From Mimachlamys varia (Eukaryota; Mollusca; Bivalvia; Pectinida; Pectinidae): a stretch of 64,000 nt of DNA. The position numbers and the translations under genes are program-made. The stretch is taken from assembly GCA_947623455.1 (NCBI GenBank), contig OX392527.1:26652201-26716200 (forward strand), read 5' to 3'. Under the pieces are notes generated by a model. The model worked only from the letters and a program-made list of their open reading frames with translations, was not told the DNA's origin and ran no database searches. Below, piece by piece: positions 47,952 through 59,280 of this stretch. The stretch's first letter is position 1, and every line of letters begins with the position of its first letter.

Positions 47952-48286
47952 TTTCACTACAGCACGTATGTGTTTTCCAAAGGTAAAATATTCCCTGAAT
48001 TGTGATTTATAAATTGAGTTTTCCGCCCAAACAAGACTGCTAAGATTTTTCAAGCCTGTAAGGATTTGCTCAAGACCAAACTAACAGGGGTAACAAACCT
48101 GGCTTGGTCTCATCTTCTTAGTAACTTCTCCACGGATTCCTCTCTCACGAAATGGCATTCATAAATTTAGTGAACGGTCAACAGGAGCATAAATGTGGAT
48201 ATAAGACATGGACATTTCACTAACTTAAGATCTGCCCCTATATTTGGATCGGTGGTATGACCGGGCTGATACAATAGCTTACATAC

Positions 48287-48476
48287 CTGACCGAGGCAGC
48301 AGGGACTACTGTGCCGTTCTCTACCAGGATGTTGGACGACTTGTGTTCCGAGACGATTTGTTCGTAGGTTGACGACTTCCGGCGTTGTCTGTAACACCTC
48401 CTCCACGTGATGTACATTATAACAGACAACAAGAAGGCACTACACACGGCCCCAACAATGACAACAGTCAACGGCA
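48287..48476 (-). CDS. Transmembrane exon of a single-pass receptor-like protein
   Basis: A minus-strand exon bounded by a pyrimidine-rich acceptor (CCCCTTGTCTGTGTTTCAG) and the donor CAG|GTATGTAAG. It is 190 bp, entered in phase 1 and left in phase 2. The frame encodes VPLTVVIVGAVCSAFLLSVI then MYITW, a 23-residue membrane helix. The basic stop-transfer stretch RRCYRQRRK follows, then a polar tail with STYEQIVSE (a YxxPhi sorting or SH2-type motif) and NILVENGTVV. This is the standard layout of a type I protein at the membrane. Codon use is richer in G/C than the flanks. I do not recognise the family. Extracellular exons must lie at higher coordinates; the tail continues at 46652. Confidence 0.72.
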
Positions 48477-49496
48477 CTGAAACACAGACAAGGGGTAAAC
48501 AATCATAGTAAAGATTTCGCAAATAAGGTGATCGCAATAGCAGTACTATACATTTTCTAGTTAAATACTATCCGAAAACACAACAAAATAGGAAATTATG
48601 GTGAACCGTATCAGACAATTTTATTAGAAGTGAAGCTCTGAGGTTAAAATAAAAAAAATTGTATGGTGCGCATTTATTAATGACCTATTGACCCTGGCTC
48701 AGGTATAGGTGTTGATAATTGCATGACCGCTGAACAACAAGTGACTGCAGCTTATCTTGTAATAATAACACTGCTGCATTTCATAGTGTCTGTTGTTATA
48801 GCCAAACGTCTCCGATACACAGCAGGCAAACGCTAATGTTGCGCGTTTGGATACATTTCGCGAGGGATTTAGCTGCCGTGAAATGTCTTCATTTGCGCAA
48901 TAAACGACAGCATGCTGATAAGTCATGAATACACGTGCGTGTTACTGCTTTATTACACAACACTCATTGTTCTTCATATTCAAATTATATTTAAAATGTT
49001 TTTTTGTCCTAGAGATTATTTAATTTCGTTCAGAAACCTTGTTTGAGTGATATAAGAGCTTCGATAGTATAATTCCATCACGATAGCACGGTATGTAATA
49101 CATGTAACCCCCAGAAGTTAGAATCACGGTTTTGTTCCTAATGATTCATTTAATCTTTTGATACATGTACATATCAAAAATATTTATCACCTGCCAAAAT
49201 ATAACTATATGAAGAAGCTATGACTGAAAAGGCAAAAAAAAATATCATATAAGGTGAGAAAAAAAAATCTGACTATATACATGTACAATATAATTATCAC
49301 TCATTGACTTCTTGAAAGTTGATAAAAGACAAAAATGACAAGAAACCTGTTCTTTTTAAGATGAAGACATCGAGTTGTAATCATCCATGACTGAAAACCA
49401 CATGGTTAATATCTAACCAAGTTATAGAGACAACAAAGAACCGCCCGCCTGGCTTAAATCGACTAAACGAACCCCTCTTGTGCTAAATGGTTTATC
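48477..49496. other. Putative intron of the receptor-like gene
   Basis: Upstream (on minus) of the membrane exon. AT-rich sequence with no supported exon. Confidence 0.4.
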
Positions 49497-49962
49497 GTTA
49501 AGGACATCTAGACTGAGTGAGCGAAAAGAACCAAGAAAAAGCCCCTCCTTGGTAATATCGAGTATTGTTGTTAAGGACATCTAGACTGAGTGACCGAAAT
49601 GAACCAAGAAGAAGCCCCTCCTTGGTAATATCGAGTATTATTGTTAAGGACATCTAGACTGACTGACCAAATGAACCAAGAAAGATTCCCTCTTTGGTAA
49701 TATCGAGTATTGTTGTTAAGGACATCTAGACTGAGTGACCGAAATGAACCAAGAAGAAGCCCCTCCTTGGTAATATCGAGTATTATTGTTAAGGACATCT
49801 AGACTGAGTGACCAAATGAACCAAGAAGGAGCCCCTCCTTGGTAATATCGAGTATTGTTAAAGACATCTAGACTGAGTGACCAAATGAAACAAGAAGGAG
49901 CCCCTCTTGGTAATATCGAGTATTGTTGTTAAGGACATCTAGACTGAGTGACCAATTGAACT
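49497..49962. repeat. Minisatellite, ~73-bp unit, about 6.5 copies
   Basis: Units begin 'aaggacatctagactgagtg' and include 'accaagaagaagcccctcct' and 'tggtaatatcgagtattgtt'. Copies differ by small indels (70-75 bp). A decayed copy begins near 50009. Confidence 0.93.
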
Positions 49963-52730
49963 CAGAGAGAATGTTCACTCCTGGGGTACATTTGCATATC
50001 GAGTATCGTAAAGGACATCTGCACGGAGAGCCCTTGACTACATATCGGGCATTGAAATGTCGTCATCAATGTACATGTCCAGTGATTTTTTCGGAGATGT
50101 TTCAGTAATTAATCATAGGATGATCACGACACGCACTTGATGACCCATATTGTAAATATTATCTGACTTATTTGAACCGTTATATTAGAGCAGAATCTAT
50201 TGCCGTTATCAAGAACTGGAGATTATTGGAGATACTGAACTCTCGATTCTACTGCGTTAACCATTCCAGTTGAGGTTGTTTGTTTGTTACATTTGACCTA
50301 AAGTTGGTCATGTTTATCCTCGGCTTGCATGATAACGATTAGCATTTCTGTGTATGCCATATCTGCATATGCTTTCAATCCAGATAACATTTAAGTCTAT
50401 GTCATTATATCAATAATTCAAAAGGAAATATGTATGGCTGGTCAGGAGTTAAAACGTAAATTTCTGACCAAATAAATTGATGAAAAAGACAATAAACACA
50501 AAATGTATGTTTAAATCAAGCTATACATGTAGTTAGAAAGTGTTGAAGATGTGAAATAATCACGTGTAATATTGGCTGTCGAGTCATGGGTTGTTACAGA
50601 ATCAAAGCTATAAGGAATATAACCTTCGTTTAAATATATTGTTTCGAATCAATGCATTTCCCCCAAAATTTACACATTTCCGTTTGTTGTCGTAACGGCA
50701 TAGGTCTTTTTTGTTTGTTTGCATAGAATGAAATTTCTCTTAAAAACCAGATTCTTACTCTCACGTTGTTATAGCATCCTATAAGAGGTCATGGTCTGGT
50801 GACCTTTGCATTCTCTGTACCGCACACTCTAGCCGAATCGTCTAATTGATGTCACGTGACAGCTGTCATCTGCACCAAACTTAGCTTGATTAAAGGCGCA
50901 AATAGAATCATCCCAGAGTTTTCACTCATCAGATTTTCAAGATTCTAGAACCGATAATTTGATCGTCTAATGCAAAAAATCACCAGAACATGAATACATA
51001 TGGAATTTTATCAGATCTTTATAAAACGGGGTGAGAATATGGCTATGAATTTTATTCACACAGGAAATTTCCTTCAAATCTCTATCTTTGAATCAGTTTG
51101 TTTATAAACGTTGAATCCCTGTTTTCTGCAGATTCTCAGAGCTAGGGCCACACGCATGTGCTGTTCCATGGAGACTGAAATGAGCAAGGACAAGCGAACA
51201 GGACGCGAACGTCATACATACGGTCTGATGGCGTTATCATAAAATGGTTAAAGCGTCTACGTCAAATATAATGATGTCTTATCTGACTGAACCCAGACGA
51301 TTTCCAGACAAAGGATAACATTTGATTGAAATCATTTAAACAGTGAATATCAAAACGTCATCCTCGTAGAAAGGAAACAACTAGGTATGCATACACAGCA
51401 CCGACCTTGATCGGTGACAATGTTCGGCTGCAGTCCCTTGATAAAAGGAGACACCAACCAACACTTGATACAAATGTGAATTGTATGTTTTAAATGATCC
51501 ATATCAGTTAGGGAATACAGTTAACTGTATTGAAATGTCTGGGTGGACACGAGATACAGACAGTTCACTCACTTGTCCATGGTTTAACACTGGCGATGAA
51601 ACATTTTTGAGTGTTTAATTTTCACGGTGACCGACCGTGCCACTGTGGCCCAGTACAACTACTAGCAGGGGAATACCGCCAGCAACCAATCTACAGATCT
51701 GGCTATGTTGTAATTTAAAAGGAGACTGAGTATTTACGAGATGTTTGACATCTGACAAAGTTGTTTTCAGATTTGTAAATGACAACTTCACATTCTGAAT
51801 GGAAAGCTTTGAAAGCACTGCCACGCTCCGTTCTACATTTGTCTGATTGTGCTTGAGGAGGCAGCGACTAATCTCTTAGATTTAGCCTTTTTATTTTTCC
51901 TTTGGTGTCGTGTGCCGACAAATCGATTGCGACGACATGAAGACGTTACATAATACAAGATTCTTTTTTTTACTCTCTGAGATGTATATAGCAAGGACAG
52001 AGACGTGTATACTCGGTACAACGAGGCCAGACCTTCGGTACCGGAAGTCGTCTTTCATCCCAACAGCTTTACAAAGCCGGCTGGCATTGGTATAATGAAT
52101 AAACACAATGGACACGCCTCCTCTATTATGAGCGTCTACATGCTATCATATACGCCCTTTCCAATTACCGATATTTCTTAAATAACTGCGGTGCAAGTTT
52201 AATTGTTCAACGTTGGGTCAATAATCGTTGTACGTTTAGATTACATTCTTACTCATATTGCAAATAATATGTAACATAACTTCATGAATTATCGAGGAAA
52301 ATTTCCGAACGTTTGAAATGCATAAGATGTGTTTATGTGGCAGTTGAGTAATGTATATGGCATTCCTATTATTACGACCATTAGAGTAACATGCTTTGAT
52401 GAATTAATGTCCATTTATTTGTCACTAGCGTGGTTTACCCAGTCGAGAAAACATTATAACTTACACTCCAGGAAGGCAATCAGAGAAATAGTGACTATCA
52501 CTGAACGCCAACTAAATGCCGACAAGTCTGTTCTTTCGTAATGTTTCCTGACCGTATTTGTTAAAGTTACATAGCAAAAGAATTATTGCAAGACTTTGAC
52601 TGAAACCATGAAACAATTAAATATCGCTGCTATGTGTGTTATTGGCATGCCATTGTTGTGCATGGAATTGTATTTACAATGTATCGGTTATGTGTAGTGA
52701 TTATATAATAATTCTGTAACATGGATGTGT
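49963..52730. other. Long stretch without a supported gene
   Basis: Probably intronic or intergenic. Small frames at 51615-51824 and 51833-52115 have no splice or domain support. Confidence 0.45.
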
Positions 52731-52985
52731 GTAGTTGTCATCCATGTCACTGTTATACATTGTATAGTTGCCATCCACGTCACTGTTATACATTGTATAG
52801 TTACCATCCACGTCACTGTTATACATTGTATAGTTGCCATCCACGTCACTGTTATACATTGTATAGTTGTCATCCACGTCACTATTTTAAAGTTGTCATT
52901 CACGTCACTGTTATACATTGTATAGTTGTCATCCACGTCACTATTTTAAAGTTGTCATTCACGTCACTATTTTGTGTGTAGATTT
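52731..52985. repeat. Minisatellite, 33-bp unit, about 7 copies
   Basis: Units: 'gttgccatccacgtcactgt' plus 'tatacattgtata'. The right part alternates with a shorter form ('gtcactattttaaa'). A multiple-of-three unit keeps frames open on both strands. Confidence 0.93.
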
Positions 52986-53034
52986 CATCCATGCATGTAA
53001 TCTTTATGTATGTAATTACACGTATCATTCATGT

Positions 53035-53740
53035 CACTCTAATGTGTGTAGTTTTTCATATATATTTATGTCACTGTAATGTGTGTAGTTTGCCACATAT
53101 CAACGTCACTGTAATGTGTGTAGTTTGCCATATATCTATGTCACTGTAATGTATGTTGTTGTCATCTTTGTCACTGTAATGTATGTTGTTGTCATCTTTG
53201 TCACTGTAATGTATGTAGTTGCCATCTATAGCACTACAATTTTTGTAGTTGTCATCTATGTCAATACAACGTGTGTACATGTAGTTGTCATATATGTCAC
53301 TACAACGTGTGTACATGTAGTTGTCATCTATGTCACTACAACGTGTGTACATGTAGTTGTCATCTATGTCAATACAACGTGTGTACATGTAGTTGTCATC
53401 TATATCAATACAACGTGTGTACATGTAGTTGTCATCTATGTCAATACAACGTGTGTACATGTAGTTGTCATCTATGTCAATACAACGTGTGTACATGTAG
53501 TTGTCATCTATGTCAATACAACGTGTGTACAAGTAGTTGTCATCTATGTCAATACAACGTGTGTACATGTAGTTGTCATCTTTGTCAATACAACGTGTGT
53601 ACATGTAGTTGTCATCTTTGTCACTACAACGTGTGAAGTTGTCCTCTATGTTAACAATATGTGTAGTTGTCATCAATGTCACTGCAACTCGTGTAGTTGT
53701 CATCAATGTCACTGCAACTCGTGTAGTTGTCATCTCTATT
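53035..53740. repeat. Minisatellite, 27/36-bp units related to the preceding array
   Basis: Left part: ~27-bp units 'gtcactgtaatgtgtgtagt'. Right part: about eleven 36-bp units, 'tgtagttgtcatctatgtca' plus 'atacaacgtgtgtaca'. TAGTTG(T/C)CATC and GTCA(C)T link it to the 33-bp array at 52731. Frames of 220-268 residues (53071-53733 minus, 53116-53922 plus) are consequences of stop-free units. Confidence 0.94.
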
Positions 53741-54136
53741 TCTGTAAAAATAAACTGTTTAACAAAACTACACTTATAAAGAATGTATCTCCATTTTCGC
53801 TAGTTCAGATTATCACCGACAAACGGAAAGATTTTTCAATGAAAATATTGAACATTGTAAAGTCTACACGTGGTTATAATATATATATTGTCAGGCGGGG
53901 AACCTACAATACGCGTGGATAGAGAAGCGGGGTCCGCTCCGTCGCTACATATGATACTGTATTCTCTGGAGTGTTCTGTGGCACTCGGTCTGGAAATTAA
54001 TAGCGAAATATAAGCGAACGCTTAGCTATGGTGAGGGTAAGACAATAAAAACGTCACCACATGGAGCGTCAACATGTCTAATGAAAACTGAGCATGTTGT
54101 GACGTCAGCAAATATTGTCCATTCTGTTGGACCATT
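53741..54136. other. Non-coding stretch between arrays
   Basis: No supported gene. The plus frame that runs out of the preceding array to 53922 has no domain support. Confidence 0.45.
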
Positions 54137-54712
54137 CATAGAAATGTACGATAGAAGACAATACACGCCATTTGGTAGAAATGTACGATAAAAGACAAAA
54201 CACACCATTTGGCAGAAATGTCCAATAGAAGACAAAACACACCATTTGGTAGAAAAGTTCGATAGAAGACAATACACACCATTTGGTAGAAATGTTCGAT
54301 GGAAGACAATACACACCATTTGGCAGAAATGTCCAATAGAAGACAAAACACACCATTTGGTAGAAATGTTCGATAGAAGACAATACACACCATTTGGTAG
54401 AAATGTTCGATGGAAGACAATACACACCATTTGGTAGAAAAGTTCGATAGAAGACAATACACACCATTGGTCGAAATAACCAATAACAGACAATACACAC
54501 TATTTGGTAGAAATGTCCAATAGAAGACAATACACACCATTTGGTAGAAAAGTTCGATAGAAGACAATACACATCATTTGGTAGAAATGTTCGACAGAAG
54601 ACAATACACACCATTTGGTAGAAATGTTCGACAGAAGACAATACACACCATTTGGTAGAAATGTTCGATAGAAGACAATACACACCATTTGCTAGAAATG
54701 GTGTGTACATAA
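54137..54712. repeat. Minisatellite, 37-bp unit, about 15 copies
   Basis: Units: 'agaaatgttcgatagaagac' plus 'aatacacaccatttggt'. Variants are GTCCAATAGAAG and AAGTTCGATAG, which alternate. Decayed units continue to about 54815. Minus-strand frames of 143-201 residues here are artefacts of stop-free units. Confidence 0.95.
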
Positions 54713-54815
54713 AAACACACCATATTAGGATGACATGTTCAAAACACAGTACACGACCTTTGGTAGAAATGTTCTAAATTAGACTTAACACTCTTTGGTA
54801 GAAATGTTCGATAGA

Positions 54816-55429
54816 AAAACAAAACATTAAGTTTAATGCAAACTTCAATATCACATAAAAACGACACACGACCTTTGGTGTTTTATAGAACATGATACAG
54901 AAAAAAAGACAATAACTGCCACGTTCTGTAGAACATGAGCCACGCCCTTTAATGGGGACGTTTAGACAACGAGACACCCCGCGTTATCAGGAAGGTTCAC
55001 TATCATACATGGATCAGATCTCGTCACGAATCTAATTTTATCCCTCTCCACCATGAAACAGTGTCAGATTGGGAAATGAAATTTGAAAGGAGCTCCTTAA
55101 GATGGCTTTTTTTCAATAAAAGCTATTTTTCATTTTGTCAGAGTATTCGCTAACTTCAATCAGACAAGTATTACTGTTAACGCAAGTGCCTCCACCATAG
55201 AACGAATCCGGAAAAATAGGATCCAAAAACAATTAAGAAAATTAAATAAAGTGGTTGAGCCCTGTTGTGCGATTCTAGGTGGAGAAATCGCCATGGGAAT
55301 TGGACTTTAAATGAACCGCTTCACATTACCGAGTCCATAATGGAATGTTAGAGCCCTCATCAATAGCTGTGGTTTGAATAAAGGTGTGGGCTTCTATTTG
55401 TACTGGGGATGCGACAGCAGCAGACATTC
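54816..55429. other. Non-coding stretch
   Basis: No supported gene or repeat apart from decayed 37-bp units at the left edge. Confidence 0.45.
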
Positions 55430-56188
55430 ATGATAGTGTGGGCAGTTATACTGACAACCAGGCTCCAACGACAGTGTGGGCAGTTCTATCGACAGTCAGG
55501 CTCCGACGACAGTGTGGGCATTTATACTGACAGTCAGGCTCCGACGACAGTGTGGGCAGTTAAACTGACAACCAGGCTCCGACGACAGTGTGGGCAGTTA
55601 TACTGACAACCAGGCTTCGACGACAGTGTGGGCAGTTATACTGACAGTCAGTCTCCGACGAAAGTGTAGGCAGTTATACTCACAGTCAGTCTCCGACGAC
55701 AGTGTGAGCAGTTATACTGACAGTCAGTCTCCGACGAAAGTGTAGGCAGTTATACTCACAGTCAGTCTCCGACGACAGTGTGAGCAGTTATACTGACAAC
55801 CAGGCTCCGACGACAGTGTGGGCAGTTATACTGACAGTCAGGCTCCGACGACAGTGTGGACAGTTATACTGACAGTCAGGCTCCGACGACAGTGGGCAGT
55901 TATACTGACAGTCAGTCTCCGACGAAAGTGTGGGCAGTTATACTGACAGTCAGGCTCCGACGACAGTGTGGGTAGTAATACTGACAGTCAGGCTCCGACG
56001 ACAGTGTGGGCATTTATACTGACAGTCAGGCTCCGACGACAGTGTGGGCAGTTATACTGACAGTCAGGCTCCGACGACAGTGTGGGCAGTTATACTGACA
56101 ACCAGACTCCGACGACAGTGTGGGCAGTTATACTGACAACCAGACTCCGACGACAGTGTGGCAGTTATACTGACAACCAGGCTCTGAC
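55430..56188. repeat. Minisatellite, 38-bp unit, about 20 copies (first block)
   Basis: Units: 'gacagtcaggctccgacgac' plus 'agtgtgggcagttatact'. Variants include gacaaccag and gtctccgacgaaagtgtagg, the latter recurring as a two-unit block. It continues as the block at 56661-57096 after the spacer. Confidence 0.95.
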
Positions 56189-56660
56189 CTTTAAAGTGAT
56201 TGATAGGGACAGCTGTGTAGGGACTGAGGTCGAGTAAATGTGAATCCAATCCCAAAAATTGACGTGATATTCAAGAAAAATAATTCCGACGCTGCATTAT
56301 TACGATGTTTTTGTTTTTCTCACTTCTTTTATAGTTATGATATCGAGAACAGTGTTTTTAATGAACAAAATTATAATTTATTCATTAAAGTAAAAATGAT
56401 AATTATGAGGTGTCTAAATCCGTGCAATGTAATGAGGAATAAATCGTTTTGTGAATTAAAAATAGGTGAGTTAGGTGTGAACGGTGGGGATTTGAGGAGG
56501 TAGTACAGGGTAGCACTGTTATGCTACATTATGTTTGGTGAGGCTGCAGGTTTTGGCCCGAAGGTTGTAGCAGTGGAAGCATCACAGATAATGGGGGGGG
56601 GGCTTAACTTGTAGATTAATGGTTATGCAATGTCTTGTCCTCAGAAGGAGGGGGTGGGGG
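56189..56660 (+). repeat. Duplicated spacer, copy 1 (macro-repeat)
   Basis: A ~470-bp segment repeated with about 98% identity (by eye) at 57106-57577, an offset of exactly 917 bp. Together with the 38-bp block that follows, it forms a higher-order unit. It contains the exon-like segment 56335-56465. Confidence 0.93.
56335..56465 (+). CDS. Exon-like segment in duplicated spacer, copy 1
   Basis: A textbook acceptor (TTTTTCTCACTTCTTTTATAG, ending at 56334; its last 20 bases are a pyrimidine tract plus AG) and the donor ATAG|GTGAGTTAG bound a 131-bp open segment. It is entered in phase 2 and left in phase 1. It encodes YDIENSVFNEQNYNLFIKVK and then a part with three cysteines, RCLNPCNVMRNKSFCELKI. 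The base composition is A/T-rich. No family is recognised. Two such copies cannot be spliced directly to each other in frame. It may be a real exon captured in a macro-repeat, or a chance pair of splice-like sites. Confidence 0.25.
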
Positions 56661-57096
56661 CAGTTATACTGACAGTCAGGCTCCAACGACAGTGTGGGCA
56701 GTTATACTGACAGTCAGGCTCCGACGACAGTGTTGGCAGTTATACTGACAGTCAGGCTCCGACGACAGTGTGGGCAGTTATACTGACAGTCAGGCTCCGA
56801 CGACAGTGTGGGCAGTTATACTGACAACCAGACTCCGACGACAGTGTGGGCAGTTATACTGACAACCAGACTCCGACGACAGTGTGGGCAGTTATACTGA
56901 CAACCAGACTCCGACGACAGTATGGGCAGTTATACTGATAACCAGACTCCGACGACAGTATGGGCAGTTATACTGACAACCAGACTCCGACGACAGTGTG
57001 GGCAGTTATACTGACAACCAGACTCCGACGACAGTGTGGGCAGTTATACCGACAACCAGACTCCGACGACAGTGTGGGCAGTTATACTGACAACCA
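56661..57096. repeat. Minisatellite, 38-bp unit, about 11 copies (second block)
   Basis: Same unit as 55430-56188, mostly of the GACAACCAGACTCCGACGAC type. Its right boundary with the spacer (CCAGGCTCTGACCTTTAAA) is the same as that of the first block, so the junction itself was duplicated. Confidence 0.94.
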
Positions 57097-57105
57097 GGCT
57101 CTGAC

Positions 57106-57577
57106 CTTTAAAATGATTGATAGGGACAGCTGTGTAGGGACTGAGGTCGAGTAAATGTGAATCCAATCCCAAAAATTGACGTGATATTCAAGAAAAATAA
57201 TTCAGACACTGCATTATTACGATGTTTTTGTTTTTCTCACTTCTTTTATAGTTATGATATCGAGAACAGTGTTTTTAATGAACAGAATTATAATTTATTC
57301 ATTAAAGTAAAAATGATAATTATGAGGTGTCTAAATCCGTGCAATGTAATGAGGAATAAATCGTTTTGTGAATTAAAAATAGGTGAGTTAGGTGTGAACG
57401 GTGGGGATTTGAGGAGGTAGTACAGGGTAGCACTGTTATGCTACATTATGTTTGGTGAGGCTGCAGGTTTTGGCCCGAAGGTTGTAGCAGTGGAAGCATC
57501 ACAGATAATGGGGGTGGGGGGATTTACTTGTGGATTAATGGTTATGCAATGTCTTGTCCTCAGAAGGAGGGGGTGGG
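57106..57577 (+). repeat. Duplicated spacer, copy 2 (macro-repeat)
   Basis: Near-identical to 56189-56660. Differences seen include AAAGTG/AAAATG, TCCGACGCT/TCAGACACT, AACAAAAT/AACAGAAT and the length of a G run. After this copy the 38-bp array does not resume. Confidence 0.93.
57252..57382 (+). CDS. Exon-like segment in duplicated spacer, copy 2
   Basis: Second copy of the exon-like segment, with the same acceptor, donor and phases. Inside the 131 bp, the one difference I see from copy 1 is a CAA/CAG synonymous change; the A-to-T residue change lies upstream of the acceptor. The same caution applies as for copy 1. Confidence 0.25.
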
Positions 57578-57866
57578 AGCGAGTTGATAGGAGTTATCTG
57601 ATCGAGTAGATGATGGTTTTGGTTAGTGAGGGACTGGGGCCAAAAGTGGGGGTAAGGTTCTAAAGAGGATTGAGGTATTGAAAAGGGTAAAGGTTCTGTA
57701 GGGGCTTAAGGTAGTACCTTGGTAGTGAGCTGTAGTGGTTCAGCAGGAAAACAGCGAATGAATGGTAACTCCAAATTATGTCAGCGATCTTGAATGTCCA
57801 ATTTTTCTCTGTGTATGATTCTGTCTCGGGGAGGAAGAGGGATATAAGATCTATAACTTATCACAG

Positions 57867-57961
57867 GCAATGCCAGGCGAAACGTGTTTCTGTGAAGTGT
57901 TCATTCCTACAGTGTTTATTTTACATGACGACACGTGTTTGTGACAAATGTTGGACCGGAA
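57867..57961 (+). CDS. Cysteine-rich exon-like segment
   Basis: The open frame is flanked by ATCACAG (57866) and the donor GGAA|GTAAGTATT. It encodes QCQAKRVSVKCSFLQCLFYM then TTRVCDKCWTG, five cysteines in about 31 codons. It is entered in phase 2 and left in phase 1, the same phases as the duplicated segment upstream. The acceptor lacks a strong pyrimidine tract, and the phase does not allow direct splicing from 57382. Unrecognised; weak. Confidence 0.2.
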
Positions 57962-59280
57962 GTAAGTATTCGAATTCTCAAACGAGGCAAAGTGGTTTAT
58001 CGGATGAATCGTGTTGGTGACAAAGCTTGAATCCGAAGTCTTTGGGTTTTCCCCTTTTTGCAGAATATTGGTTTTGTACCAGTTAATTTGTAATGTGATC
58101 GAGACAGTTTTTATATTTCTGTACTCTTTGAAGACTTGGAAATTGCTTTTACTAATCTAAAATCACAACGGACCTAATTGAACATAAACCATTCAGCTTT
58201 ATTTCAGTAAGTTGGATTATCTAGTGCTGTAGATATCCTAACATACTAATTTCAAACTTTGAATTTCCGAAAAAAGGAAAGAGTTGGAAGTATAAAACAC
58301 ATACAGTGCTTTTTGAAACAATATATATGTTAGTTATATAAACAAATAACTTTGCATTAAGCTAACTGTGCGAGTTAAAGTGATATTTGATGGACACGTG
58401 TCTGCAGTAAACTGATTGGGCTGTGTACCGAAGCCAGCCCATCAACTATACACTTGTCATCCAAACGCACATAATCTCATTATTTAGTTTGATGTGAAAT
58501 GATTTCCATGAGAAATTCTGTATGATACAAATGCATGTTTATGTGAACTTTTACGAGCGTTACTGTACGCAACATTGGGTTACGGTAAGTCCCCTTCCCC
58601 ATACACCGACAGTTCCCATTACAACGTTACGCCGAGAACGAGTTTGTCGGAAGTTTAATTAAATGTCGATGCCATTGCATTAAGATTGGGATCTTTGATC
58701 ATCTAGTTATCTCATTCCGAAAAAAGACATGTTTTTGTTATACAATGATTAAGTAGATTGTAGAACAAAAACAACATGAAACGAAATATACTTATTTTGT
58801 CGTCAGCTTAATTTTATTGAAGGCATTAAACGAAAAAGTCAATGCTGAAGATAAATTATCTCTTAGACATATATAGTGTACTTCACCAATTCTCTGTCCC
58901 GTGTGAACCTTTATTATATGTCTAAGTCTTTATAAGAAATCATATATTTGTTATTACAGCCTGTCTCAAACATATAAACTCAGAGCTCCAGTTACATTAT
59001 TGTAAATAGACTCTTGGTACATTGCCATCCCTAGCAATAAAGTAAGAAATCGTTTTTAAACCAATGTTGCCAAATTATTATAAGAGTTTATGTGTTATTC
59101 ATGAACTCCTTGGTTATGTAGTGTACGTTAAGTACATTACTTGATAACATGATAAATAAAGCATTGGTCTCGGTGCATTTAACGACACACAGCATGTCCG
59201 ACAACATTTCCAGCATCATCATCGTAAGTCAGCATTTCAAGTTTTTAAACTTACATTTGTCGCTTCGTGTGAAAAGACTC
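57962..59280. other. Non-coding stretch
   Basis: No supported gene. A possible initiating frame (MSDNISSIII) ending at a GTAAGT donor at 59225 was considered too weak. Confidence 0.4.

Noticed and set aside
53116..53922. 268-codon hydrophobic repeat frame
   Set aside because: It is produced by stop-free 27/36-bp units; the minus strand is open over the same stretch. The non-repeat end (53745-53922) shows no domain.
54026..54710. Overlapping minus frames of 143-201 residues rich in F, W, Y, C and V
   Set aside because: They derive from the 37-bp array in all three frames; no non-repeat part supports a protein.
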